Positions 21,229 through 33,555 of a DNA stretch of 64,000 bases are shown piece after piece. Under the pieces are notes generated by a model, which saw only the letters and a list, made by a program, of their open reading frames with translations, made no database searches and was not told the origin of the DNA. This DNA is from Floccularia luteovirens. Lineage: Eukaryota > Basidiomycota > Agaricomycetes > Agaricales > Squamanitaceae. A program made the position numbers and the translations under genes. Positions within the stretch are counted from its first letter, which is position 1, and each line of letters starts with the position of its first letter. The stretch is from positions 1,240,001 through 1,304,000 of the forward strand of contig VSJF01000008.1 in NCBI GenBank assembly GCA_009739215.1, read 5' to 3'.

Positions 21229-24200
21229 CTTGACTTGGCAGAGTGGGGCGTTGACTGATTCCGTGTAAAATACATGCCATTTTGTACTTGGAGCAAAAAT
21301 ACATTCTTAGCACCAGAGGTTTACGACACCATCACAAGATAGTCTTGTGACCATGTGGCAGAACTTCGGAACGGGCCTTCCAGGGGGAAAAGAGCGGTTG
21401 GACGACGCGTCCATATCATGGCCATGTGAGTACATCGCTTCGCAGACCACAAAAACATCTAAGAATAACATTGAATAGTGGATCAGGTGAAAAACGATGA
21501 ACAGTTTATCCTACAGGCACCGAGACGAGGCAAATAATATTGGAATGATGACGAAAAACCTCATAGAGGTCGTATATCATGGTCATGAGGGCACATATGC
21601 AGCATCAAGTGCCACTTGGCGCCGCTGTTATTAATATTACTTCATCTGGAGTTAGGTCGTGAAAAAAACGACTAAAGGAATTAATATTACTCACATTTTC
21701 TGCCGCATACACTGGAAACTTGGAATCAATGTACCAGTATAGAAACCATGAAATGACCGACGGAGTACATGCTTTGACTAGGAGTCTAACCCGCTGTTTG
21801 ATTCATTGACTTTATCTTGGATTGGAGTGAAGTGTACGGTAGAAATAACGACACAACTTGGAGTTCCCCAAGCCCCACATGATAAAATTAGTCCGTTGCA
21901 ACCAGTTTGTCAAGCGCTCCCGATCCAAATAAATTAGTCATCAAATCTTGTTCGGCCCGTCCTTGGAGTTCTTCAAGTCCGGACCGTCACAAACAGGTTA
22001 AGTATATCCAGTAGATAATTCTTGCTATTTCTAGGACTACAATCAGCAGAATGAGGCTTTAAAGAACTAACCTGTATATTACAAATCTCTGCTGCCAGCT
22101 GTCTTTATGGTTTGTTTTAACCCCAGCCCTGCAGGAACTATAGTTGATGTGGAAACCCATTATTTTCAAACTTCCTTAGAAGGAGCTTCTGTGAAAGTTC
22201 ACTGATTTTGTCCACATATAAAGAAAGCTATATCGGTAGTTTGCTCTACTCTGGTAAAATCATTCTTATGGAAAAAAATTTTTAAACCAAGCCATCGATC
22301 GAGAGCCACCTATGGCGTCTATGATAACGTTATTCCGGGATACGCCATGGATATCGGACTTCAAGTGCATAGTACATTATAATTAGTAGGTCATGCGAGT
22401 AAAATGTACAAAAACGGATGAGAAACTGGCTTTATCTGTATCAATAAACTGATCGGTCGGAGCCTACTTTGACTATTGCTATACAATCTGCTATCTGAAA
22501 TTGGTCCTTGTAGCTTTGACAAACCTGGATAGATAACGGAAGCTACAAGAAAATTGGGCAAAGTAACAGTCTGACCGACCTGAAATTTCTGCAACCATTA
22601 TGATCATCCAAAAATGAACGAGTCCAATAGCAATGGCTACCAAGGGAAGTGGTTGAATTTCTCTGCAACCATCGACCTCTTTAGTCATCCGTAGCTAGAC
22701 ACCAGATGCCGGCAGTCAATTTTAATCTTAATTCCGGTACGAATCTGAACATATCTGATTAAGATCATTAGACTTGAACCGGTGACCAGCTTGACACCTG
22801 TAATAATAGCCTCCAGTTCTCCATGTTATAATTAGTATACGTCGTCATGGATTAGGCACTTTCATGCCAATTAGTCAATATATTTTCTCGAAACAACAAA
22901 TAATTAAGGGGTAACCTGTCAGCAGCCATTTCTAGTATTGGTTTAGTGTGTGTCAGTGTGCGTCTCCGCAGCACAATTATGGAGCCCCGCATTCTTTCCT
23001 GGTAGCAATAAAAATAAATATGCAAGAAATTTTGACTCGTCGGTCCGCCCATTTGAACACCCGCAACAGTGTGTAGATATTGCGAAAGAACAAACGGAAA
23101 ATCGGCCCACTTAAAGTAGACAACCGGGCCGTTTTCAACCTTATGACACGAAAAGAGGAAAGGGTTGAGAAGGGATGTACGTTCAATTCCACATATGAAA
23201 GATACACCCCTTTACTTGGTCAGTATCACGGGGCACGCTTACGCCGAGTTGGTCGGAATGGCCGTGGAGGAAAAGACATTTCTGACACCAGAACATATCA
23301 ATTGAAAACTAAGACAAACCTGTCAATAATCCAGCCTATCGATACAGGCCCGCAATGGATTGTGATGATAGGAGCGGAGGTCACAGTAACAGGCTCTACT
23401 TGGTTAAATATGGCCCTTAGTATCGCGAAAAATAAAGAAGGCAAGTTGTGCTCTAGTATTAGATCGGCCAAGCGCGCAATATTGCGCAAATAGGGTCCCA
23501 CTACAAACGTATGGAAAAGAGGCACAAAAGTTATGAAGATTGAGTGACCTCAGTGCCTAATTTTGAGGATAAACTTCGGTTCTAAAAAAGGTGGATATAG
23601 GCCAAGTTCATCGGATCTGCTGACTCGTGGAGCTTAACTCGACCGAGTTAGGCTCTTCATGGAGGCCAAGAAGCACAGGGACCGACGTTAACATGATCGG
23701 ATTCTCGCCTTTTACGGGGGCATTGACCAGGTATACACATTCTATATCTGATAAATTGAAGTCTGTTCTTGCGCAGTGCATCAAAACATAAAGAACATAT
23801 ATATAAGGTAGAAAGGATTCACTTATCTTAAGTTATGCTTAACGAGTCTAAAAGTTACTTAAAGTCTTGGACTACTTATGTCGGGTGATGTCGGTAATAA
23901 GAAGCAGTAGTTGGAACCTACTCGAACGCCCGACATAAAATGGTCTATTTTTGTGCATCCAAGAGAGCCCCAAAAAATTGCATAAGAATCTGTTACACAC
24001 GATGGTGTTGATTAAAAGGCACGAGTGATAAAAATTGACGGCAACGATGACAAAACTTGTTCAGAGAAGTGCAACTAGCTTGTAATGACCTGTAAAATGT
24101 GCGCGGACATAAAAGCATTTTTATTATTCTGTGGCAGTCATGAGAAGCGAGAGCTACACGACAGTAGTCGGAGATAAAATATAGGGACGCTGAGCCACCG

Positions 24201-24362
24201 GGTAATTGTTTGTAGTTGTTATAGATGGAAACCATGTGTGACCAAATTGAGGGTGCTTTTTCTTTCGCATTGTCTTTCCCCAGCAACGCTTTCCCTTTGC
24301 CCTACTTTAGCCCTTCAAATCAAATCATCCACACTCTTTCGTCCTTTCGCTCTTTATCAACG
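21229..24362. other. 3.1-kb intergenic region, no gene recognised
   Basis: It holds the shared upstream space of GH115 (minus strand) and the GPI protein (plus strand). A 137-codon open frame at 23080-23493 has no recognisable motif and overlaps an open frame on the other strand, so I do not call it. CT-rich tracts just before 24363 fit a fungal core promoter of the downstream gene. Confidence 0.5.
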
Positions 24363-25375
24363 ATGATCAAGTCTTTCGCACTCTTGACGCTGCTCACTTC
24401 AGCTGCATTCGCCCAGTCATCAGTATGTTTTTAAAACCATATTCACCCCTTGTTCTTCCTGTTTTTGACCCATCATTATTTCAATAGTCGTCGTCTGCAC
24501 CTGCAGCTTCCGCTTCAGCTACCTCACGCATTCCAACTGGCATCAGTGACGCTTGCAAGACTTACTTGACCGCTCTCGACAGTGATGCTGGAATCAAGGG
24601 CTGTACAGATGCCCTCGTCGCAGCAACCTCCTCCTTCGGACCGGGCAGTACAATAACGCCCACCTCAGATACCGTCACCTCTACCTTGGGCAACCTTTGC
24701 TCTGCAGCAACCACTGCAAAGTGCCCAGACAGCACCATCCGCCAACAGCTCACCAATTTCTACGCTCAATGCACCGCCGAGCTTACTACCAATCGTAATG
24801 ACGATGTTGTCAGCTTCTACGAAATTCTATACGACCTCCTTCCTTTCAAAACTGCTCTCTGCTCCCAAGACGACTCGGGAACTTCCTGCGTTTTGGGTGC
24901 TAAAGCATCATCTGCCACATCAGGACTGAGTGGTACTCTCGCAGGACACTCCGGTGCATGGACTGTAGCTGATATCCTAGCTGCCCTTGGATCCTCCACA
25001 TTTGTGCCTAACCTTGCTACATTCGCTTCCAACAACATTCCATTCCTGTTCGCCTCCACCAAGCTTGATGCAAGCCAAATGTGCACTCCGTGCACCAGAA
25101 ACATTTTGACTGCATACATTCAACAGGAGTCCGACTCCCCATACGCACCCGGCCTTGAAAACAGCCCTCTCTTGAGCACTCAATCGTCACTGTATGCTTC
25201 CGTTGTGTCTAAATGCGGTGATAACTTCATGAATGGCGCCGTCCAAGCTGCTGGTGGTATCGGCAGCAACAGCCCCTTCTCCTCTTCTTCTGGGGCTCTA
25301 TCATTGAACGTGGAACTCCAAAATTTCTTCATGATGGCAATGGGTGCTGCCACGTTGGCAATTTCTTCAATCTAA
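24363..25375 (+). CDS. Secreted, probably GPI-anchored cell-surface protein
   Basis: Two exons (24363-24422 and 24488-25375, intron GT-AG, phase 0) encode about 315 residues. A signal peptide (MIKSFALLTLLTSAAFAQ) is followed by a Ser/Ala-rich linker and a Cys-containing domain with paired cysteines (CKTYL, CTDAL, LCSAATTAKCPD, MCTPCTRN, SKCGDNF). The C-terminus has a Ser/Gly-rich stretch then a short hydrophobic tail ending AATLAISSI without charged residues after it, as in GPI-attachment signals. It resembles a group of basidiomycete surface proteins annotated only as domains of unknown function (DUF7729-like, from memory). Clean codon use and a single intron suggest a well expressed gene. 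The role is unknown. Confidence 0.85.
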
Positions 25376-27199
25376 ATAGAAATTTTCAGTATATCGATCG
25401 TTTAATTCTCTGTCAATTATCCACTGTGATTGCGCTAATCTTAGCGATTATACCATGTATCAGTGAAGGCAACGGTCGGTCATCTTTTAGGTATCTGTTT
25501 GGGTAATAGAATCATTGTTAATCCCGATGTCCATCCGAAGGTAAACATGGCCGTTAATTAGAAAAATGCACCTGGTAGTGCTTTATATAGTGTTTATATC
25601 TTTCAGTTCTACAGAGTTTTGCGCATATCTAACTTGTGAAAAAAAGTATGCAAGAACCTTTATCATGCTGACTGCATTTACAATTATGCATGAGAGAAAC
25701 TCACAGGGACTGGTTAACGTATCAGTGAGCCATCCGTCCATTCTAAGATATTCGACATTTGCCGGGAAGTAAACTTCTAATTTTTTTCTCTTACTGATGT
25801 ACTGATGTCGTCGAGTACATAATTTATTAACAAAACAAATATTAACTTGTTGTAGAATCTAAGTCCCATTACGCCAGTGCTAGAATTGGTGTATAGATAG
25901 AATTATGTCCAGGCTGCAAGATAGCAGGTATAGGGAAATAAATTATGATCAAGTCGATACAGCAGAGCAGTCCGGGTAGCCCTAAGATACAGATGTTCCG
26001 CGACCGTGGTGTTTCCCATTAAATAGAGTTGGGGGAAATTTTCGACAGCGAAAGACAATAAATAGAGCGAGATACATGTCTTGATATCGGGGTCCGATTT
26101 TATATACAGTCTCGCCTTGAGATGGGTCTAAAACGCAGCTCTTCAGGCAGTACGAATGTGACGATATCGAAGGCTTACTTCGCCTTGCAGCGCAAACAAT
26201 AGCCGTCAATCAGGATAGGTCCTTCGGCAGAAATGGAGGGGCCAGGGCATATGTACGGGGGTCGTTGAGCGGGCAAGCAAGGTTTGATGGGAATTTGGTA
26301 GTTCTGACCACATCGCATGCATTGCAGAGTTTTCACTGTACACATGTAGATATGCCAAGTAATCTGGGAGGTTAGTAGCGGGCTAGTGTATGGATACATA
26401 CTGATTTATGAGTGAATGCCAAAAGCTCATAATTTCCATCTTCAACGAGGAGCAAAAAAATCAAAGCTGTTAGATTTACCGCAAAAAGCAAGCATTGAGC
26501 CGATATATGATGGTTCCGTGTGGCTCAGAAATAGCAGGCTTAAAGTAGTCAAAGTAAGCCATATGTCGTTCTCCCTGCGATTAGAGCCACTGGCTATATT
26601 TGGACCGAGCATTGGAAGGAAACTCATACCGTTGTCATGCGAAATATTCACCGACGGAAAACATAAGCGTCCGACACCCAACAAGCCATGGGGATGCAAA
26701 TCCTAATAACATCCCAGATATGGCACTAATCAAGAGCTTTGGTAAGGTTGGAAATTTCAGCGCTCAGCTTTTGTCCAAAATAAGCAAAGCAAAAGAAAAA
26801 ACAGCGATTTGTGTCTCTTTAAAAAAAGCTGTAAGATAAGCTTTTCTGAAGTCAACTGCATCCCTTTGGGTACAAGTTTTCAAGGCAGTACCAAGGTTAT
26901 CCCGACCTGGTTTTTTGTGTTTGTGTTTGGAGCGCTGAGGTACCGCTAGTAAGAGCAATGTTTTTGACTTTTGTATACAAAAGCGCGATCGGTCACTCAT
27001 CACGTGATGCAGAACACCAACATTGCAAACTTGAGATTCTTTTCTTCGTTAGGAGCAATTGGTTGGAAGAATGCTGCAATGTGGAGCTTTATTGAATAAC
27101 CCGGAAATTTTAGTTGCCGTATCGTTTCTCATAATTTTCTCAAAAACCGGATAATTGTTGGTTTGATATTTTGTGAGAGCGGCAAAAATTATATATTGG
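25376..27199. other. 1.8-kb region with only a doubtful small Cys-rich frame
   Basis: No recognised gene. On the minus strand 26175-26399 an open frame reads CMRCGQ...PCLPAQRPPYICPGP...ILIDGYCLRCKAK, with two CxxC pairs that could bind zinc. An upstream exon might exist since AG-ending splice sites precede it. I rate it possible but unproven. An RTCACGTG-type word (reverse of CACGTGAT) is at 27001-27008. Confidence 0.35.
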
Positions 27200-28574
27200 T
27201 CACATATATGATAGGGATAAATTTCGCCTCCCCCAAATGACATTGCTAAAGCAAGGTGACAAGCCCGATCCCGGTCGCCATACTCGATACTTATACCCCC
27301 CAATCATCCGTGTCCTCATCAAATAATTCGTCCACGACTTCACCTGAATTACCAACGACACGAACCGAAATCCTCCTTTCATCGTATAAATTCTGTTCAC
27401 ATCCAATGCGATGTTGAGTGCAAGGCGAGACACCAAGAGTGACGTTATCGATGTACATATTTGTGATGATAACGATAATTGGATTGGCAACCCCGTGTAC
27501 AGCTTTAGACTAGTTAGATTCGGGGATGAAAAAGATTGCAAGTGCACCAACTGCTCACCACCATCGTGTTTACAAGCCTTGATCCAGGCAATGTCAGGGT
27601 TAGATTTGTCGATATCGACCCTCATCTCTATCTTCATCAAACTGGTCCACAGGACAACTTCATACATGTAAATGTCAAAATTGTACCCCACAATATTGGA
27701 CTCACATGAGTTGGTTGCAAGTCAATCATGACCGATGTCTGATAGGTCACAGACAATTTAAAAGGTAAATTGATGAATTAAAAAGTGACTCACTTCAAAC
27801 TGTGCCTGGTATGTTAGATACAGCCGGTACAAAATCAAAGTACACAACAAGGAGTAACTGTGCCAATATCAGCGTGAGCCAAGGAGGGTTCGGTTGCAGC
27901 CATATAGAGCCCAGACTCTGATAGTCATAATGACTGATTGTGAATCATCAAACAGATAGCCACAGATAGCACAGAGGATTGAGGATTGGTAGACATACAT
28001 TCACAAACTATATAGTAAATCTAGCTTGAGATTTGTGCACAGAAATGTTAAATTCACAGACGTACCAATGACAAGAATGATTGCTGTTACAAATTTAAAA
28101 TTTTCAACTGGAACATTCCTTCCAAATTTGACAATCATAATGAATCAACAAGCTGGCAAGTAGGATCTCCTACAGAATAGTATGGGGATGTGTACCTTGA
28201 TAGGGTGGTGGTAGCCAATCATATATCGGCGCATCGACGACTTAAAAAGTAGATTCGAATAATATAATCAGCACACATATGATCGGTTCTTACCTAGTAC
28301 GACACATATAATTTGGTAGATGAGACACAGATAACAGTTCAGCAAGAAAAGCAGTGTAGGTCCAGTTTTTAGTTTCTGTTTCCATATTCGCTCGACCTCA
28401 TGCAATTCAATTAGATATAGCCATAACAAATAGTTTGAATAGTGCCAGTACCTCTTGTGAAAACGTCAAGCCTAAGATGGTTCAGCATACGCATACGACT
28501 AGACGTCTGGTGAAACTCACAATAATCATACCCCAGCAAAACACATCCACATAGTTCAAAATGTGAAAGTCCAT
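27200..28574 (-). CDS. DUF6533-type seven-helix membrane protein
   Basis: Many tiny exons on the minus strand give a fungal-specific family of predicted seven-helix membrane proteins, common in large numbers in Agaricomycetes and of unknown function. The start at 28574 reads MDFHILNYVDVFCWG. The DUF6533 signature follows (ERIWKQKLKTGPTLLFLLNCYL, the usual E-xx-W-xx-K...FLLNRY pattern). Further on come TIRVWALYGCNRTLL (usual LRVYALYGRN) and, near the C-terminus, TSITSLLVSRLALNI (usual SSLLISRFLLNLR). The final exon ends at a stop at 27200. Exon edges between 27.7 and 28.5 kb are uncertain because several exons are under 60 bp. It is transcribed away from the kinase-like gene. Confidence 0.72.
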
Positions 28575-29026
28575 AGTATCTGGTCGTTTAAACCATCCTC
28601 AAATCATACCATATCAAAGAAGAACACACTCACACTAAGGGTATGCTAGTCGCGATTTATGTGACTGGGAATTCTTAAATAGGTATCGGAGGACTGAAGG
28701 GGCGTTAATTCTTCATTTCAGTACTTTTGACCTTAAGTATATCATATGTGAGTGTGCAACACGGATCTAGGAGTCTGTGATGTAGGTCGGGATGATACGA
28801 ACTGATTCATATGCATCAGTTGCTAAAAAAGAAGGCGGTCCAACATAATCCAGCATTGCTTCGTGTTACATGGATAGCTTCCTTTACAATTTTATGTTGA
28901 TTGTTATGTAGACAACCCACTTTTATGAAGTACCAGATAGTACCTATAACCGATAATCCGACAGATGCATAGACTTTGACCTCGTCGCTTCAACTATTCA
29001 CCACAAAATCACAAGGATTCACATCG
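28575..29026. promoter_or_regulatory. Shared upstream region of two divergent genes
   Basis: About 450 bp separate the start codons of the DUF6533 gene (minus) and the kinase-like gene (plus). No recognisable coding sequence or defined site was found, though a short upstream exon of the kinase-like gene cannot be excluded because the frame is open back to 28976. Confidence 0.4.
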
Positions 29027-30508
29027 ATGTTTGCGATAATGTGTATCACGGCTGATGGCAGATACAGACTCCGAATCTCCGCCCACCAGTTTCTTCCCCC
29101 GCGAATGTGGTTTCTCCTCGCCACTTGGACCCACAAAGTTAACACGAAAGGACATTCAACTTACGGATTAATCATGGCACCTCCAGGATCGCATAACCTC
29201 CCTGAAAATGTGACAGCGTATATCGAGGGCGATCATGAAAATTTCCTCTTCGCTCTGTGTAAAGGTGGACGTTCGATCGTAATACAAGGAAGTAAGCCAT
29301 CGGACTACGTTGTGGATCGTACCGATCTAAAATCTCTTGAGCGACAACGAAAGGACTTCTTCTATGTACTCGAAATCATCGTGAGTGTGGCTATTTTAGC
29401 TATTTCATCTATCTTGATCTGGTACATTGTTCTTAGCAAGCGAATCTTGGATTGATCGAATTTGGCAAAACAAACTGGGCATACCTTGTTCAAAGCAAAG
29501 GGAGATATCACATTCAGCTCAAGGACAAGATATGCTATACGATCACATCCCCAACGTGGGCTCCGTTCATTTACGAAAGCGAGATAAATATCGTGAAATG
29601 GATGGGCTCTAACTTCCGAGTAGGTTACTGGAAGGGGCAAGAAGTCGGTATGTGAAATGAATGAGAGTAGAATCATTCCTAATGAGGATAACTTTTTTCT
29701 TCTAGATATTCAATACGGGTGGAACAGATCCTACTTGGAACGTGTGGATCTAACAATGAAAATGTACCGTCTCTTGCAACCGCTTGATTTAACGTTTGAA
29801 GTTGTAGGACATCTGATTCATAATGACGGGTCCGTAGCTGGTCTTGTGACTGAGGCCGCAACTGGGCGGATGGCTACACCTTCTGACCGCACCTTGCTGT
29901 ACGACGCTCTGGCTAAACTCCAAAGACATGGGTTCCTCTTCCGAGGACTTTTGCTTAACAAAGTGATGATATCAAACGGGAAAGTACGCCTCCTTGACAT
30001 AGCAGATATACACTATTATCCTGAGAGCCGACGCGACGAACTTGAGGAAGCAGCAGAATTTGACCACTGGGAGTCGTTAGAGTACTATCAAACAAAGATG
30101 AATCCTTGGGAACTACACTCGACTGCTTACAGGACATGGAAAGTGAACCTCACCCTTCTCGCAGAAACTCCAGATCCCGAAAAACCTCTGGGGAGTTATG
30201 CACGGTTTTGGTTCCCTTATATCTTCTTCCCGGAAATTATGGATGCAAGGCAAACATGGCTCCTAAAACGTGCAAAAAAACGTGGTTCTAACTGGAAGAG
30301 CTCGAAGGCAGGACCACCCGTCTACCTGCCAACTGGGGAAGAACCTTTTACTAGTAACACTACACAGTTCGATATACAGACTGAAGGGTCATCAAAACGG
30401 AACCCCACACTTGTAGATACTTCGAACCAACCGTTATTCCATCCATATATCAATCGACACCGACGAACCAAGTTACTCCTCGCTAACAACGATGACGATT
30501 CACAATAG
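29027..30508 (+). CDS. Protein-kinase-like protein, probable pseudokinase
   Basis: Three exons (29027-29380, 29437-29647, 29706-30508) join in frame to 455 residues. The middle shows a kinase-like C-lobe: YDALAKLQRHGFLFRGLLLN..MISNGKVRLLDIADIHYY, which lines up with the catalytic loop and the DFG region of small fungal kinases (HGDxxxxN...LIDFD). The catalytic-loop Asp is missing (HGF.FRG) and DFG is replaced by DIA, so catalysis looks unlikely. The N-terminal half (TAYIEGDHENFLFALCKGG) would be the N-lobe in this reading. The C-terminal ~100 residues are basic and low in structure. The true start could be further upstream. Kinase fold is inferred from pattern only. Confidence 0.6.
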
Positions 30509-31673
30509 AGCTTCATGTATGCTGTTGTAACACAAAAATATCTGTAACATTTCCACCACTCACTAATAGACAACATACCTAATATTACAAAACTTCGATC
30601 TATGCTTCGAGTCATCTTGTATCTATATCCCTGCAATATGACAATATCTTCTAAGTCTTCACTTTGCATTGGTCCCGTTAACTCGTTGTTTCGTTGTTCA
30701 GGCTTGAAGCGGTAACTCCATTGTTTCCTAGGACTTATCTAAGCATTGGATAACGAAACATTGCAGCCTCGACGACGCGATGTTAACGCTCACGTCAACG
30801 GCTATCCTTGTCCTTGCGACAGAACATTACTTACCGGTACTTAGATCCTTACGGCAGATGATACTATCAAGGCCTATCAATCCTCTCCGCATATAGTACA
30901 TATCCATGTTCATTGGGTACACTTCGAACTCAAAACCAGCCTTCTGAACCATACTTAACTCTACTGTGATATCAAAAGAGTTAGCAGTCCTACTGTCTGT
31001 CGCTCAAAACTCGGAAATCACTCTTTGTATCCGGTTCTCTCATAGAACTTCTATCACGATCTTCAGCCGATGCGTATTATTAATGGCAATCTTGACGCTG
31101 TGCGCAAGCACGAGGGCGAACTGCAGGTGGTCCATAATAAATGATGGGTAGGGGTAACATAAAAGAATGAATTCCAAAAACGTAAGCTCCAATATGTTAT
31201 CTTTTGAGGACAGCCAAAGTTCGATTTGTTAGCTTACCAGATTCCGCTTCTGAGGATTGTTAAGCAAAAATCATCCAAACTTCACTATATTGTATATGTT
31301 GAACACACAGCAATCGAACTACAGTTTGAAAGTGGGTCAAGCATTATGGTACTGACGAACAAAGTTGTTTGAAAAGCTGTCTTGTCAGCTGATAAACTTG
31401 GATCAGGGCCAGCGAACAAGCGACAGAATTGTTCTCACCTTATCTATGTGATTCCCTCTACCTCTATCTACCTCAAGGTCCCCGCTTGGGTTTCATGCTA
31501 TTGCTTCCTAATTCCATGAAATCCAAGGTCTCACATCCGACTACAGCCCCACAAATGACGAGATATGGTACACATGACTACAAATCGATATGGACCAAAT
31601 TACTTCAAGTCATTATCATATATATACCTTCGTTATCGGTTTTCAGCTTGCTGCTACTCTATTACATACCATC
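30509..31673. other. 1.2-kb intergenic stretch, nothing recognised
   Basis: Both strands were scanned; only short frames without motifs are present. The last part contains the upstream region of the cyanamide-hydratase-like gene. Confidence 0.5.
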
Positions 31674-32781
31674 ATGGTTGACTCAAATATCGCATTATAT
31701 GGGTTTACTCCTGTTCCTCGGGATCCTGACGTCTTATTTGCAGGACACCCGACTGCGAGCGGAGACAAACCGAAGCAAGATTTGTTCACACTTGAAGACT
31801 TTCCTATCCCCGACTCTGCACTGTCCAAAGGTATTGTAGAATTTGCTAAGGTGAATTACCCTATTTATTGATTCAGATAAGATCTGACATCATGGATGAA
31901 GAAGGAGCTCACAGAACAAATCTTTAACCATAGTCACCGGATATACATATACGGTACGTTTCAAATCCCAATGAAGGATAGTCTGTCAGACTGATTGCCA
32001 TCACAGGTTTAGCACTCATTAGAACACATTTTCCAACATGGAGGTTTGATCATGAGGTGACCATGCTTGAGATATATGTCATCTGCCAAGGTCGCCACTG
32101 ATAGAATCTGATTCTTGACCAGACATACTTCATGGCATGTATGTTACATGACATCGGCCTTGCGGAGCGCTTCCTTGCGACTACCAAACTGTCCTTTGAG
32201 CTCAAAGGCGGAATAGTCGCAAGGGAACTTATCTTGAACCTTGGCGGTGTTGAAGATTGTGCCGATGGCGTTTGTGATGCTATTGTACGGCATCAGGATG
32301 TATTTGACAAGGGGTCTGTTCTATTCCGTATTCACTTAGCTAGGAATTCATTGTGAATATGCGGTTCAGAGGCAATATCACAATGATCGGACAGGTTATC
32401 CAGCTGGCTTGGACAATTGGTAACTGATTTTGTCACTTGTGATCCCATTGAATGATACTAAGGTGGTGTTTACAGACAATGTAGGGCTGTGAGTCTATTC
32501 TCTCTACAGAACGTGCCTTATACATTAGAACTTCCGGATCTAATCCACACCTCCAAATCAGCCGTGCAGATTTGCTCCACCCATCATTGATCCAAGCAAC
32601 ATGCGCCAGGTATCCACGGAATAGTTGGACGGAGCATTTCGCTAGTTCCGTCGAGAAGGAACTAAATTTGAAGCCTTGGTGCCATTCAAGTGCTTTCGAA
32701 TGCCCGAACTGGAGAGAAGGCATGCCCAGTGAGTTCGCCAGGACCGTTAGGTCCAATGATGTGATGCGTCCTTTTGATTGA
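31674..32781 (+). CDS. Cyanamide hydratase-like HD-domain protein
   Basis: Members of this fungal family (Cah of Myrothecium, DDI2/DDI3 of yeast) hydrate cyanamide to urea through a metal-binding HD domain. Seven exons can be joined with consistent phases: 31674-31850, 31902-31953, 32007-32056, 32123-32313, 32370-32419, 32476-32488 and 32562-32781, giving 250 residues, the usual length. Landmarks: YGFTPVPRDP near the start, IFNHSHRIYIYG (first metal His), CMLHDIG (HD pair), TTKLSFELKGGIVA, AIVRHQD, VIQLAWTIDNVGL, and the C-terminal HPSLIQATCARYPRNSW and KPWCHSSAFECPNW. All expected metal-site residues are present. Whether cyanamide is the natural substrate is not known for most fungal members. 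Confidence 0.9.
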
Positions 32782-33555
32782 ATGGACGGAGATTCTTCGG
32801 CAGTCTGGCCATTACCGACGGTCAAGTGGATAAACATTTAACGTTGTTTAGAATACAATGCCCCTTTTCCATCTTGTGTGTACACACATCCTTCCTAATG
32901 TCACCCTTGTCTACTCACAAGTAGATAATACATGTGAATTAATGAGACGATTGAATAGTTTGACAAGTCTGACAGTGACAGTTTTGTCACAAAGAGCTTG
33001 CTTGGAAGACTAACATCAAGGGAAGCTAACTTAAGAGAAACCATTCTTACGTAGTACTACGATAATAAGTAGTTCCCGGCTTGAAGCCTTGCAATCTGAC
33101 CCCACGCTATTCGAGGGTTCTCATGCAGGGAAATGCAGGGCAGGGCACCCTCACGAATTTCAGGGTTTGACGCTTGCATACATCGTTGTTGAAGGGGATA
33201 GTCTGTTCAAGTCATTACTTGATGACTGTCAGCATGCTCTGAGACTATTCCTCATTGCAGTAAGTATAAAAACACCAACCCAATTTCAAGCTTCCATGAA
33301 TGGTAAGAAAGTGAAGTGAAGCAGGGGTATTCGATACATCAGGACATAATATACATTTAGCAGTGCTTCTTATTCGCAAGCAGACAAAGTTCAGTGTCGT
33401 AAATCTGTGACGTGAATACGAGGGTTCAGTACATAAATCCCAGAATGCAAACAGAAATGAGGGTATAGATGAAGGGGAAGATGGCCATACGTGCATACTA
33501 CAGGAAGCGATTGTCAATTGCATAATGTAGAAGCATTTATTTTCTCCGGACGGCG
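32782..33555. other. Intergenic region between convergent genes
   Basis: About 770 bp lie between the 3' ends of the cyanamide-hydratase-like gene (plus) and F-box gene A (minus). Short open frames show no motifs. It should hold both terminators; no specific signal is claimed. Confidence 0.5.

Noticed and set aside
23080..23493. 137-codon open frame upstream of GH115
   Set aside because: It overlaps an open frame on the other strand, shows no domain and no promoter or intron context.
26416..26706. Overlapping open frames on both strands
   Set aside because: No recognisable motif on either strand and low-complexity, transmembrane-like composition without family match.
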